A stretch of DNA of 64,000 nucleotides from assembly GCF_937927635.1 (NCBI RefSeq), contig NZ_CALBRW010000017.1:62001-126000 (forward strand). Direction: 5' to 3'. The number at the start of each line of letters is the position of its first letter. Positions within the stretch are counted from its first letter, which is position 1. This document shows positions 18,315 through 27,049 of the stretch, piece after piece. Position numbers and translations under genes: made by a program. The notes under the pieces were generated by a model, which did not search any database, was not told the DNA's origin, and saw nothing but the letters and a program-made list of their open reading frames with translations. Source of the DNA: an uncultured Microbacterium sp. (GTDB lineage: Bacteria > Actinomycetota > Actinomycetes > Actinomycetales > Microbacteriaceae).

Positions 18315-19031
18315 ATGACTGAACGCACCGGACGCCGTCGCGTCCTTCTCAAACTCTCCGGCGAGGCCTTCGGCGGGGGCTCCCTGGGGGTGAACCCCGA
18401 TGTGGTCAGCGGCATCGCCCGTGACATCGCCGCAGCCGTGGATCGCGTCGAGATCGCGGTGGTCGTCGGCGGCGGCAACTTCTTCCGCGGTGCGGAGCTC
18501 AGCCAGCGAGGCATGGACCGCGGACGCGCCGACTACATGGGCATGCTGGGCACCGTGATGAACGCCCTCGCCCTCCAGGACTTCCTCGAGCAGGCGGGCG
18601 CACCCACGCGCGTGCAGTCCGCCATCCAGATGACCCAGGTCGCCGAGCCGTACATCCCGCTGCGCGCGGAGCGCCACATGGAGAAGGGCCGCGTCGTGAT
18701 CTTCGGCGCAGGCGCCGGCCTGCCGTACTTCTCCACGGACACCGTCGCCGCACAGCGAGCACTGGAGATCGGCGCCCAGGAGGTGCTGGTCGCCAAGAAC
18801 GGCGTGGACGCCATCTACACGGCCGACCCCAACAAGGACCCGAACGCGCAGCGCATCGAGCGCGTGACCTACCGCGACGCCCTGCAGCGCGGTCTGAAGG
18901 TCGTCGACTCCACGGCGTTCAGCCTGTGCATGGACAACGCCATGGACATGCGCGTGTTCGGTATGGAGCCGGCCGGCAACGTCACCCGTGCGCTGCTCGG
19001 CGAGCCGATCGGCACGCTGGTCACCGCCTGA
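18315..19031 (+). CDS. pyrH: Uridylate kinase
   Basis: Phosphorylates UMP to UDP with ATP in pyrimidine synthesis; a bacterial amino-acid-kinase-fold enzyme. The 238-residue product shows [40 protein letters not shown] and [13 protein letters not shown]. It sits between tsf and frr in the order usual for Actinobacteria, with its own promoter after the tsf terminator. Confidence 0.96.
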   Translation: MTERTGRRRVLLKLSGEAFGGGSLGVNPDVVSGIARDIAAAVDRVEIAVVVGGGNFFRGAELSQRGMDRGRADYMGMLGTVMNALALQDFLEQAGAPTRVQSAIQMTQVAEPYIPLRAERHMEKGRVVIFGAGAGLPYFSTDTVAAQRALEIGAQEVLVAKNGVDAIYTADPNKDPNAQRIERVTYRDALQRGLKVVDSTAFSLCMDNAMDMRVFGMEPAGNVTRALLGEPIGTLVTA

Positions 19032-19068
19032 GCGCACTCACCTCCACAGTCCGGCGGAGCGCGCCGGA

Positions 19069-19074
19069 TAGAAT
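19069..19074 (+). promoter_or_regulatory. Likely -10 box of frr
   Basis: TAGAAT 30 bases before the frr GTG, followed by a leader that contains the AAGGAG ribosome binding site. Confidence 0.5.
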
Positions 19075-19104
19075 CATCTGAAACCCCTGAAGCAAGGAGC
19101 CCTC

Positions 19105-19659
19105 GTGATCGCGGATGTCCTCTCCGAAACCACTGTGCGCATGACGCGTGCCGTCGATGCCGCCAAGGAGGACTTCGCCACGGTCCGCACTGGGCGCGCC
19201 AACCCTCAGCTGTTCCAGAAGGTGCTGGTCGACTACTACGGCTCACCGACACCGCTCGCGCAACTCGCATCGCTGGCCAACCCGGAGGCGCGCTCGCTGA
19301 TCGTCACGCCCTACGACAAGTCGGCGCTGAAGGCCATCGAGCAGGCCATCCGCGATATGCCGAACCTGGGCGCGAACCCGACCAACGACGGCAACATCAT
19401 CCGCATCACCATGCCCGAGCTCACGCAGGAGCGCCGCAAGGAGTACGTCAAGCTCGTCCGCACCAAGGGCGAGGACGCGAAGGTCCGCATCCGCGGCATC
19501 CGCCGCAAGGCGAAGGACGAGATGGACGCACTCAAGAGCGAGGTCGGCGAGGACGAGATCGCGCGCGGCGAGAAGGAGCTGGATGCCCTGACCCGCCAGT
19601 ACGTCGAGGCCATCGACGATGCCCTCAAGCGCAAAGAGGCTGAGCTCCTCGAGGTCTAA
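19105..19659 (+). CDS. frr: Ribosome recycling factor
   Basis: Splits post-termination ribosomes together with EF-G. The 184-residue product has the long three-helix bundle and the conserved [20 protein letters not shown] and [10 protein letters not shown] motifs. GTG start with AAGGAG upstream. cdsA follows after 5 bases. Confidence 0.96.
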   Translation: MIADVLSETTVRMTRAVDAAKEDFATVRTGRANPQLFQKVLVDYYGSPTPLAQLASLANPEARSLIVTPYDKSALKAIEQAIRDMPNLGANPTNDGNIIRITMPELTQERRKEYVKLVRTKGEDAKVRIRGIRRKAKDEMDALKSEVGEDEIARGEKELDALTRQYVEAIDDALKRKEAELLEV

Positions 19660-19664
19660 GCACG

Positions 19665-20747
19665 ATGTCCGGTGAGAACGACGGGGAGGAGCGGCGTCCT
19701 CCCGAGCAGGGGGCGGCCGTACCGTCTCCCGCCTTCGACGCATCCCAGGTGCCGCCGCGTCCTCCGCTGCCGCCCCGTCCCGCCGACCCGCTGTCCACGG
19801 GCGAGCACAATGCGATACGCGAGCAGTGGCGCGCCCGCAAGGGCGAGATCGAGACGCACGTCTCGCAGGCCAGGGACCACTTCGATCAGGCCAATGAGCG
19901 CATCAAGCAGCGCACCGGACGCGACCTGATCCTGGCGATCATCATCGGGGTGGCCTTCGGCGGAGCGCTGATCGCATCGCTGCTGTTCATCAAGTGGCTG
20001 TTCGTGCCCATCGCCCTCGCCGCGGGACTGCTGGGCACCTATGAGCTCGCCAGGGCGCTGCGAGCCGGCGGCCGCCGGGTGGACGTCGTCGCCCAGCTCA
20101 TCGCCGCCGCCGGCGTGCTCCTGGCAGGGGCATCCGGTCAGTTCTGGCTGAGCTGGGTCGTGCTGATCGTCGCGGTGTCCTTCATCGCCGTGTGGCGGAT
20201 GGTGGCCCAGATGGTCGTCAAGGACGGTCGGATGTACGGCGACGTGCTCTCCGACGTCGTGGTGGGCGCCTTCGTGCAGGTGTACGTGCCATTCCTCACC
20301 TCCGTCGCGATCATGCTGCTGCTGCAGGAACGAGGGCAGTGGTGGGTGCTGTCCTTCGTGACGGTCGCCGTCGCGGCCGACACCTGCGCGTACGTCGCGG
20401 GCCTGTCGTTCGGGAAGCATCCCATGGCACCGCGGATCAGCCCCAAGAAGACGTGGGAGGGTTTCGCCGGCGCCGTCGTCGGCTCCCTCGCCGTGGGCGT
20501 GCTGCTGGCGGTCTACCTGCTCGAGCTGCGATGGTGGTGCGGTCTCATCCTCGGCGCTGTCATCCTGCTCTCTGCGACACTCGGCGACCTCGGCGAATCG
20601 ATGCTCAAGCGCGACCTCGGCATCAAGGACATGAGCTCCTGGCTGCCCGGCCATGGCGGGCTGCTCGATCGACTGGACAGCATCCTGCCGTCGACGATCC
20701 CGGCGCTGGCCCTGTACTTCCTCCTCTCCCCATGGGTGGTGTCGTGA
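19665..20747 (+). CDS. cdsA: Phosphatidate cytidylyltransferase
   Basis: Integral membrane enzyme making CDP-diacylglycerol from CTP and phosphatidic acid, the branch point for phospholipids. After a roughly 80-residue charged, Pro-rich cytoplasmic N-terminus, 360 residues include about eight membrane segments. The CDS signature is at the C-terminus: SPKKTWEGFAGA, GDLGESMLKRDLGIKD and PGHGGLLDRLDS. The N-terminal extension is longer than in E. coli but usual in Actinobacteria. Follows frr and overlaps the next gene by one base (TGATG). Confidence 0.94.
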   Translation: MSGENDGEERRPPEQGAAVPSPAFDASQVPPRPPLPPRPADPLSTGEHNAIREQWRARKGEIETHVSQARDHFDQANERIKQRTGRDLILAIIIGVAFGGALIASLLFIKWLFVPIALAAGLLGTYELARALRAGGRRVDVVAQLIAAAGVLLAGASGQFWLSWVVLIVAVSFIAVWRMVAQMVVKDGRMYGDVLSDVVVGAFVQVYVPFLTSVAIMLLLQERGQWWVLSFVTVAVAADTCAYVAGLSFGKHPMAPRISPKKTWEGFAGAVVGSLAVGVLLAVYLLELRWWCGLILGAVILLSATLGDLGESMLKRDLGIKDMSSWLPGHGGLLDRLDSILPSTIPALALYFLLSPWVVS

Positions 20748-21331
20748 TGGTTGATGAAGATCTGGACGTGTTCGACGAGAAGGAGGAGACGCCCGCGGCG
20801 TTCCCCCTCACCGCAGGACGGCATCGCGGCTACCACCGCGCTGCCGTCGACACCTTCCTCGAAGCCGCCCGCGCCGCGTTCGAGGACGGGCGCGACGACT
20901 TCGGCGCGGAGGACGTGCGCAGTGCCTCGTTCCCGCTGGTCAGGCACGGCTATGCGATCGCCGACGTCGACGCGGCACTCGGCCGCGTCGAGGACGCATT
21001 CGCCTCGCGCGCGCGCGAGCAAGCGGTCCGGTCGATGGGAGTGGCCGGATGGGTGGCGAAGGCCCGGAAGGACGCGCAGAGCGTGCTCGACCACCTCGCG
21101 CGCCCCGCGAAGCACCGGTTCGCCCGGACGAACCGGCTCGCGTTCGGCTATCGGATCGGCGAGGTCGACCATGTCGCCGATCGGATCTCCGCGTTCCTGC
21201 GCGACGGAGATGCGCTGAGCGTGGAGCAGGTGCGCGGTGCGGCGTTCCGCATGCAACGGGGCGGCTACCGCGAAGAGCAGGTGGATGCCCTGCTGGATGC
21301 GACCGTGGAGGTCATGCTCGCGGTGCGTTGA
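20747..21331 (+). CDS. DivIVA-domain-repeat protein
   Basis: A 194-residue soluble protein with two related halves. Each holds a DivIVA-like motif: FPLTAGRHRGYHRAAVDTFL, SFPLVRHGYAIADVDAAL, FGYRIGEVDHVADRI and AFRMQRGGYREEQVDALL. This is the actinobacterial DivI1A-repeat type, without the long coiled coil of true DivIVA. Such proteins are thought to act at poles or septa, but none is well characterised. The start at ATG 20747 overlaps the cdsA stop; GTG 20744 is an alternative. Confidence 0.85.
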   Translation: MVDEDLDVFDEKEETPAAFPLTAGRHRGYHRAAVDTFLEAARAAFEDGRDDFGAEDVRSASFPLVRHGYAIADVDAALGRVEDAFASRAREQAVRSMGVAGWVAKARKDAQSVLDHLARPAKHRFARTNRLAFGYRIGEVDHVADRISAFLRDGDALSVEQVRGAAFRMQRGGYREEQVDALLDATVEVMLAVR

Positions 21332-21380
21332 ATCTCGCGCCACACGGGAGACTCTCATGGACGTTCCAGGGTCTACTGCG

Positions 21381-21386
21381 TAGACT
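21381..21386 (+). promoter_or_regulatory. -10 box of the lysozyme-like gene
   Basis: TAGACT followed by 10 bases and GTG 21397, giving a leader of no more than about 3 bases. Confidence 0.5.
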
Positions 21387-21396
21387 GACACCCATC

Positions 21397-22056
21397 GTGA
21401 CTCCCGATAACGAATTGATATCGACGCCGGTGCGCCCGAACGCATCCCCGTCGAAGCTGAAGCATCCGTGGCGACGTCGCCTCAGTGCGGTCGGCGCCGG
21501 CCTCGCCGTCATCGGCTTCTCGGCGGCGCTGCTCGCTCCGACAGGCAGCGCGTCGGCCGAACCCTCGGGCCCTGCGACCGCATCGGTGACCACCTTCGAT
21601 CTCGCCGCCAAGGACACACAGAACATCACGGTGACCGTCCAGGGCGCGAAGATCGAGCCGATCGTCCGCGGCGGCTTCGAGGTGTATGTGAAGCCCAAGC
21701 CGAAGCCCGCACCGAAGCCCGAGACGGCCTCGACGAACTCCAAGTCCAGCGGCAGCTCCATCCCGAAGTACACCGGCGGTGGCAGCAAGGAGGAGTGGAT
21801 GGCCGCGGCGGGCATCTCCGCCGGCGACTACCCCTACGTCGACTACATCGTCTCCCGTGAGAGCGGCTGGAATCCCAACGCCACGAACAGGTCCTCCGGC
21901 GCGTGCGGCCTGGTGCAGGCGCTGCCGTGCAGCAAGGTGCCCGGCAACGGGTACAACCCCGTCGACAACCTGCGCTGGGGGACCGGGTACGCCACCGGCC
22001 GCTACGGCAGCTGGGCGGGCGCGTACAACTTCTGGCGGACCCACCACTGGTGGTAG
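21397..22056 (+). CDS. Secreted transglycosylase-like protein
   Basis: A 219-residue exported protein. Residues about 25-55 form a signal sequence (RRRLSAVGAGLAVIGFSAAL) ending near SASAEP. A short beta-rich part and a Lys/Pro linker (KPKPKPAPKP) follow, and the last 80 residues hold a lysozyme-like fold with YIVSRESGWNPNA carrying the catalytic Glu and GACGLVQALPCSKVPGNG. The C-terminal type is that of aggregation-promoting-factor/resuscitation-type transglycosylases, which cut peptidoglycan. GTG start is set by the TAGACT hexamer upstream. Confidence 0.82.
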   Translation: MTPDNELISTPVRPNASPSKLKHPWRRRLSAVGAGLAVIGFSAALLAPTGSASAEPSGPATASVTTFDLAAKDTQNITVTVQGAKIEPIVRGGFEVYVKPKPKPAPKPETASTNSKSSGSSIPKYTGGGSKEEWMAAAGISAGDYPYVDYIVSRESGWNPNATNRSSGACGLVQALPCSKVPGNGYNPVDNLRWGTGYATGRYGSWAGAYNFWRTHHWW

Positions 22057-22065
22057 ACCGAAGGC

Positions 22066-22353
22066 ATGGCGCGATCTCACAGACGGCGGACTGACTCCAC
22101 CCGAGCGGATGAGTCCTTCGAGCAACTGCTCGCGGGGTGGAAGCGCACCGAGACGCGCCGTGGCCGGGAGTGGATCGTGCAGCCGGTCGCGGGAGCGAAG
22201 TCGGTGAAGGAGTACACCTGCCCCGGATGCGGCGGGAGCATCCTGCCCGGTGTCGCGCACCTGGTCGCCTGGCGTGCAGACGGTGTGATGGGGGAGTCCG
22301 CCGACCTCGCCGCGCGCCGGCACTGGCACACGCACTGCTGGCGCATCGGATGA
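22066..22353 (+). CDS. Small putative zinc-binding protein
   Basis: A 95-residue basic protein of unknown function, common in Actinobacteria. TCPGCGG at about residue 50 and RRHWHTHCW at the C-terminus give two Cys plus His/Cys, a plausible zinc knuckle, with WRADGVMGES between. Its stop overlaps the start of the following hydrolase (ATGA), so the two are co-translated. No ligand or enzymatic motif is recognised. Confidence 0.75.
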   Translation: MARSHRRRTDSTRADESFEQLLAGWKRTETRRGREWIVQPVAGAKSVKEYTCPGCGGSILPGVAHLVAWRADGVMGESADLAARRHWHTHCWRIG

Positions 22354-23066
22354 CGCTGCAGATCCGCGGGCCGATGCTGCTGCCCGCGCAGCGCACCGAC
22401 GTCGAACTCGTCACGGCAGACGGCCTGACCCTCGTCGGCGAACTCGCCGTCCCCGAGGAGCGCGAGCCGGTCGCCACGCTCATCGCCCTGCATCCGCTTC
22501 CGACGGCCGGCGGCAACATGGACACCCACGTGCTGCGCAAGGCCGCCGCTCGCCTGCCCGCTCAGGCGGATCTGGCCGTGCTGCGGTTCAACACCCGCGG
22601 CACGGCCTCACCGCGCGGCGTCAGCGGCGGCTCGTTCGACGGGGGAGGGCTCGAACGGTACGACGTCGCCGCCGCTGTCGACTTCGTCTACGAGCGGGGA
22701 CTCCCCGAACCGTGGCTCGTGGGGTGGTCGTTCGGCACGGAGCTCGCTCTCAAATACGGTCGCGATCACGACATCCGCGGCGGCATCCTGCTCTCACCGC
22801 CCCTGCATCGGACCACGGATGCCGAACTCGAGGCCTGGAAGGACGATGCGCGGGAGCTCGTCGCCGTCATCCCGGAACTCGACGACTACCTGCGGCCGGA
22901 CGAAGCCGTCCGGCGCTTCGCCTGCGTGCCTCACGCGAGGGTGATCGCCGTTGCCGGCGGACGGCACCTGTGGGTCGGAGAGACGCAGACACGGCGCGTG
23001 CTCACCGAGATCGTCGCAGCGGTCAACCCTGCGGCGCTGCCGCTGGCCACGACCTGGGACGGGTGA
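22350..23066 (+). CDS. Alpha/beta-hydrolase family protein
   Basis: A 238-residue cytoplasmic hydrolase resembling the YdeN/dienelactone-hydrolase-like alpha/beta proteins: LIALHPLPTAGGNMDTHV near the oxyanion hole, VLRFNTRGTASPRG, and GWSFGTELAL as the nucleophile elbow region. The nucleophile Ser is in GWSFG near residue 128, and the late His is in AGGRHLWVG. The substrate is unknown. It is coupled to the small zinc protein and converges on the AI-2E gene with no gap (TGATCA). Confidence 0.82.
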   Translation: MTLQIRGPMLLPAQRTDVELVTADGLTLVGELAVPEEREPVATLIALHPLPTAGGNMDTHVLRKAAARLPAQADLAVLRFNTRGTASPRGVSGGSFDGGGLERYDVAAAVDFVYERGLPEPWLVGWSFGTELALKYGRDHDIRGGILLSPPLHRTTDAELEAWKDDARELVAVIPELDDYLRPDEAVRRFACVPHARVIAVAGGRHLWVGETQTRRVLTEIVAAVNPAALPLATTWDG

Positions 23067-24146
23067 TCAGCGCGCGTCCATGCGCGGACGCAGCACCTGC
23101 CGGTAGATGATCAGGATGCTGGCGGCCACCGGGATCGCGATGAGAGCGCCCAGCAGCCCCAGCAGCGCGCCGCCGGACAGTGCGGCGATGACGACCACCG
23201 CACCGGGCACGGCGACGGCGCGGCTCATGATGCGCGGCGCGATGAAGTACGCCTCGACCTGCATGTAGATCAGGTACCAGATGGCAGCGGCCAGTGCCGT
23301 GCCGGGGGAGCCGACCCCGGGGATCAGGCACGCCAGCACGATGATCGTCGATCCCGTCAGTGTGCCGACCAACGGGATGAGCGAGAAGAAGAACGCGACC
23401 ACGGCCAGCACGGCCGTGAAGGGCGCATGGATGATCGACAGGTAGATCGAGCTGAGAACGCCGTTGATCACGCCCAGCGTGACCTGCCCCATCACGTAGT
23501 GTCCGACGGAGTCGGTGATCTGATCGGCGATGTCGATGAAGCGGTCGCGCCTGGAGGCGGGGACCAGGTGATAGACAGCTCTCTTGAGCGACGGCGTCGA
23601 GGCCGTCAGGTAGATCGTCAGCACCAGCACGATGAACGCGCCGAACATGCCGGTGAGCACGGCGCCGCCGACCACCAGCACGCCCTGCCCGATCGACCCG
23701 CCCCATTCCGCCACGTTCTTGGCCCAGTCCTCGGTGGCCAGCCAGTTCTCCACGTAGGCGAACACGTCGTCCACCCGCAGGTTGGGGAAGGTGTCGGCCA
23801 TCCAGTCCTTGAGATTCTGGACGGTCTGATCGCCGTTGACGATGAGGTCGGTGACCTTGGTCACCAGCTGCGAGATCTGCTCGATGACGACCGGGAGCAC
23901 GATCAGCACGACGGCGGTGAAGGCGCCCAGCACCGCGACGATGGTGGTCAGCACAGCCGCCCACCGGGGCAGCCCGCGACGCGTGAGGAACGACACCAGC
24001 GGATCCAGGCCCAGGCTGAGGAAGAGCGCAGTGCCGAGATAAAGCAGCACGGTGGAGAGCATCTGAACGCTGGTGAGCAGCATGATGCCCAGGCCGACGC
24101 CGAGCGTCGCCACCAGAGCGGTGCGGAAAGGACTGTGGATCTTCAT
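23067..24146 (-). CDS. AI-2E family transporter
   Basis: A 359-residue membrane protein of the PerM/TqsA (UPF0118) family, which exports small molecules or acts as a Na+/H+ antiporter in some species. About eight hydrophobic segments are visible, with the long soluble loop (residues about 95-165, QISQLVTKVTDLIVNGD) after the third and the conserved PLVGTLTGS and GALIAIPVAAS near the end. The ATG at 24146 has AGGAGAACG before it; an upstream ATG at 24233 is rejected because the added residues look random. The substrate cannot be inferred. Confidence 0.88.
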   Translation of the reverse strand: MKIHSPFRTALVATLGVGLGIMLLTSVQMLSTVLLYLGTALFLSLGLDPLVSFLTRRGLPRWAAVLTTIVAVLGAFTAVVLIVLPVVIEQISQLVTKVTDLIVNGDQTVQNLKDWMADTFPNLRVDDVFAYVENWLATEDWAKNVAEWGGSIGQGVLVVGGAVLTGMFGAFIVLVLTIYLTASTPSLKRAVYHLVPASRRDRFIDIADQITDSVGHYVMGQVTLGVINGVLSSIYLSIIHAPFTAVLAVVAFFFSLIPLVGTLTGSTIIVLACLIPGVGSPGTALAAAIWYLIYMQVEAYFIAPRIMSRAVAVPGAVVVIAALSGGALLGLLGALIAIPVAASILIIYRQVLRPRMDAR

Positions 24147-24307
24147 CGTTCTCCTGATCGGATGCCGCAAGCCTAATCGCCCGCGGCGGCACTGCCCGGC
24201 AGGACGTGCGGCGCGCGCTCGTGGGCAATGCACAGCCGCTTTCGATAGTCTGGAACGTCGAGCGGAGACCGCCGGGAAGCATCCGGTGGCACGTAAGGAG
24301 CTGATTC

Positions 24308-26101
24308 GTGCGATTCGTATGGGCCGTCGTGGCCTTCGTGCTGGCCACGGTTCTCATCGGTCTGGGGATCGCCCAGCGCACCGTCTTCATGGGGCCCTCC
24401 GAGCAGCGCATGACGCTGACCATCGATGACTCGTCCCCGTACGTGATGGTGGATGCCGACGTGCTCCGCGCTCACCCCGGGCTCCAGACGCTGATGGTGC
24501 GGGACAAGGGCGACATCTTCGTCGCCTACGCCCGCACCGAGGACATGACGGCCTGGCTCTCCGACACGGCGTACGACCACGTGTCGCTCACGAAGTCGCA
24601 CAAGCCGAAGACCGAGCGCGTCGAGGCGAAGCAGCAGCCCGCCGACGGCGGCGAGACCTCCGGCCGATCGCCGGTCGGCTCCGACCTGTGGCTGGACTCG
24701 TTCGCCGACAAGGACGCCCTGGTCGCCGAGATGCAGCTCACGAAGGGCAACAGCGTCCTGATCGCCAAGGACGGCGTGAAGGATGCTCCGACGGACATCC
24801 TCGTGTCGTGGCCGCTGGACACGCGCACGCCGTGGGCGGGTCCGCTGATCAGCCTCGGCGGGCTGCTGCTGGCCATCGGCATCGTGCTTTACATCCTCGG
24901 CATCAGGCACCAGCGTCGTGGACGCGGGCCCCGCCGCAAGGGACCGGGGCCGCTGCCCGAGACGCAGCCGATCACCATGCCCGAGCGGGCCGAGATCGAA
25001 CAGGGCACGGTCGAGAGCCGCGCCGCGCGCCACACGCCGCGGCGGCTCGCCATCGCCATCCCCGCGCTGGCCGTGACCGCGCTGCTCGCGACCGGCTGCA
25101 CGGCGGACTCCTGGCCGCAGTTCTCGGCGGGAACGCCGACGCCGACCCCGACCCCCACCGTCATCAAGCCGGACAGCCAGAAGCCGCCGGCGATCACTGA
25201 GAAGCAGGGGCAGCGCATCGTCGGCGACATCGCGAAGACGCTGGCCAAGGCGGACACGGACCTCGACGCAACTCTCGCAGAGACCAGGCTGACCGGTGCT
25301 GCGCTGGCGGGTCGACAGACCGAATACGCGCTGCGCAGCAAGATCGCGGATCGGAAGGCGACCGCACTGCTGTCGCCTGCGGGCGCGGTCAAGATCCTGC
25401 TGCCCGAAGCCACCGACAGCTGGCCTCGCACGGCGCTCGCTCTCACGGTGGCGGAGAACGACGCCAAGAAGCCTCCCGTGCTGCTGACCATGACGCAGGC
25501 CGACCCGTGGGCGAACTACCGGGTCACGGCCATGGCCGACATGCCGGCCTCGAGCTCATTCCCCGACGTCGCTCCGGCCTGGCTCGGCACGACCAGAGTT
25601 CCGGCGGAGTCGGCATTCCTGTCCCTCCCGCCGTCGGAGCTCGCCGGTGCGTTCTCGAACTTCGTGGACGCCGGGGACAAGAGCGAGTTCGTCGGCCGCT
25701 TCGACGAACTCAGCCAGAAGCTGGCCAAGGCGGTTCGAGACAGTCGCGCCGACATCGTGTCGAGGGCGGCGGCGTCGGGCGCTGCGAGCACCTCCACGGC
25801 CGTCTTCAAGATGGTTCCCTCCGACAACGAACCCGTGTCACTCGCGACGCTGGGGAGCGGCGCGGTGGTGTCGGTGAGCGTGCTCGACACGCAGACGATC
25901 ACGCCCACGAATCCCGACGCGGTGATCAAGATCACCGATGAGCCGTCCAGGGTCCTCACCGGCGTGTCCGAGGCGTCGAAGGGCTACACGACGACCTACG
26001 GCATCCAGCTCTTCTTCGTCGTTCCCGCGCAGGGCTCCAACGAGCAGATCCGTCTGCTGGCCTACCATCAGGACCTCCTCAGTGTGAAGGTGATCAAGTG
26101 A
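24308..26101 (+). CDS. Membrane protein fused to a lipoprotein-like domain
   Basis: A 597-residue actinobacterial conserved protein of unknown function. Residues 1-22 are a membrane anchor, 23-175 an extracytoplasmic domain, and 178-198 a second membrane segment. After a basic loop, residues 246-264 look like a complete lipoprotein signal peptide ending in LLATGC (Cys264). A Thr/Pro linker (GTPTPTPTPT) and a 300-residue extracytoplasmic domain follow. It reads like two export modules fused in one frame. GTG start with AAGGAG upstream and TAGTCT at 24246. The stop overlaps the next gene as GTGA. Confidence 0.8.
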   Translation: MRFVWAVVAFVLATVLIGLGIAQRTVFMGPSEQRMTLTIDDSSPYVMVDADVLRAHPGLQTLMVRDKGDIFVAYARTEDMTAWLSDTAYDHVSLTKSHKPKTERVEAKQQPADGGETSGRSPVGSDLWLDSFADKDALVAEMQLTKGNSVLIAKDGVKDAPTDILVSWPLDTRTPWAGPLISLGGLLLAIGIVLYILGIRHQRRGRGPRRKGPGPLPETQPITMPERAEIEQGTVESRAARHTPRRLAIAIPALAVTALLATGCTADSWPQFSAGTPTPTPTPTVIKPDSQKPPAITEKQGQRIVGDIAKTLAKADTDLDATLAETRLTGAALAGRQTEYALRSKIADRKATALLSPAGAVKILLPEATDSWPRTALALTVAENDAKKPPVLLTMTQADPWANYRVTAMADMPASSSFPDVAPAWLGTTRVPAESAFLSLPPSELAGAFSNFVDAGDKSEFVGRFDELSQKLAKAVRDSRADIVSRAAASGAASTSTAVFKMVPSDNEPVSLATLGSGAVVSVSVLDTQTITPTNPDAVIKITDEPSRVLTGVSEASKGYTTTYGIQLFFVVPAQGSNEQIRLLAYHQDLLSVKVIK

Positions 26102-27030
26102 CCGAGATCTCTGCCGCCGCTCTTCGCGGCGCCGTCGACCTGTCATCCCTGCGGGGGCGTCCCGTGCAGCCCGCCGCGCAGGACGGCGCGACATCCGAGG
26201 CGCCCTCCGGCCTCGTCGTCGACGTCACCGACGCGAGCTTCGCCCAGATCCTCGAGCTGTCCCGCTCCGTACCGGTGGTCGTGGACCTGTGGGCCGAGTG
26301 GTGCGGGCCGTGCAAGCAGCTCAGCCCCATCATCGAGAAGGTCACCCGCGAGCTGGCGGGCCGGGTCGTGCTGGCGAAGGTCGACGTCGACGCCAACCCG
26401 CAGATCGCCCAGGCGTTCCGCGCCCAGTCGATCCCGCTGGTGGTCGCGCTCATCGGCGGCCAGCCGGTGCCGATGTTCACCGGAGCGGTGCCCGAGGAGC
26501 AGGTGCGCGAGGTCTTCTCGAAGCTGCTGGAGGTCGCCGCGCAGAACGGCGTGACCGGTACCGTGCCGGCTGACGGCGCAGAAGCCCCGGCGACCGAGGA
26601 GCCCGAGGAGAAGCCCCTGCCGCCGCTGCACGCCGAGGCCTTCGCGGCCATCGAGGCCGGCGACTACGCGCGTGCGATCACCGCCTACCAGCACGCGCTC
26701 GCGGAGAACCCTCGCGACGAGGACGCCAGGGCGGGCCTCGGCCAGGTGCGCCTGCTGGACCGGGTCCAGGGACTGGACCTGCAGGAGGCGCGCGCCGCCG
26801 CCGCTGCCGCGCCGGCCGACGTGGAGGCGCAGTTCCGCGTCGCCGACCTGGACATCGCGGGCGGGCATGTGGAGGACGCGTTCGGACGCCTCCTCGACCT
26901 GTTCGCCGCCGTCGACGACGATCAGCGGACGCCGGTGCGCGAGCGCCTCGTGGAGCTGTTCGAGCTGATCGGGGCGGCGGACCCGCGCGTGGCATCTGCG
27001 CGGACCCGCCTGGCGTCGCTGCTGTTCTGA
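26098..27030 (+). CDS. Thioredoxin-domain TPR co-chaperone (YbbN/CnoX-like)
   Basis: A 310-residue cytoplasmic protein: a thioredoxin domain (about residues 40-150) with active site WAEWCGPCKQL (Cys69 and Cys72), then an acidic linker and a TPR-like C-terminal half (AFAAIEAGDYARAITAYQHAL). E. coli CnoX protects proteins from oxidation and hands them to GroEL/DnaK. Here both cysteines are kept, so redox activity is likely. GTG start overlaps the preceding membrane-lipoprotein gene by 4 bases. Confidence 0.88.
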   Translation: MTEISAAALRGAVDLSSLRGRPVQPAAQDGATSEAPSGLVVDVTDASFAQILELSRSVPVVVDLWAEWCGPCKQLSPIIEKVTRELAGRVVLAKVDVDANPQIAQAFRAQSIPLVVALIGGQPVPMFTGAVPEEQVREVFSKLLEVAAQNGVTGTVPADGAEAPATEEPEEKPLPPLHAEAFAAIEAGDYARAITAYQHALAENPRDEDARAGLGQVRLLDRVQGLDLQEARAAAAAAPADVEAQFRVADLDIAGGHVEDAFGRLLDLFAAVDDDQRTPVRERLVELFELIGAADPRVASARTRLASLLF

Positions 27031-27049
27031 GTCCCGCTCGGCTCCTCGA

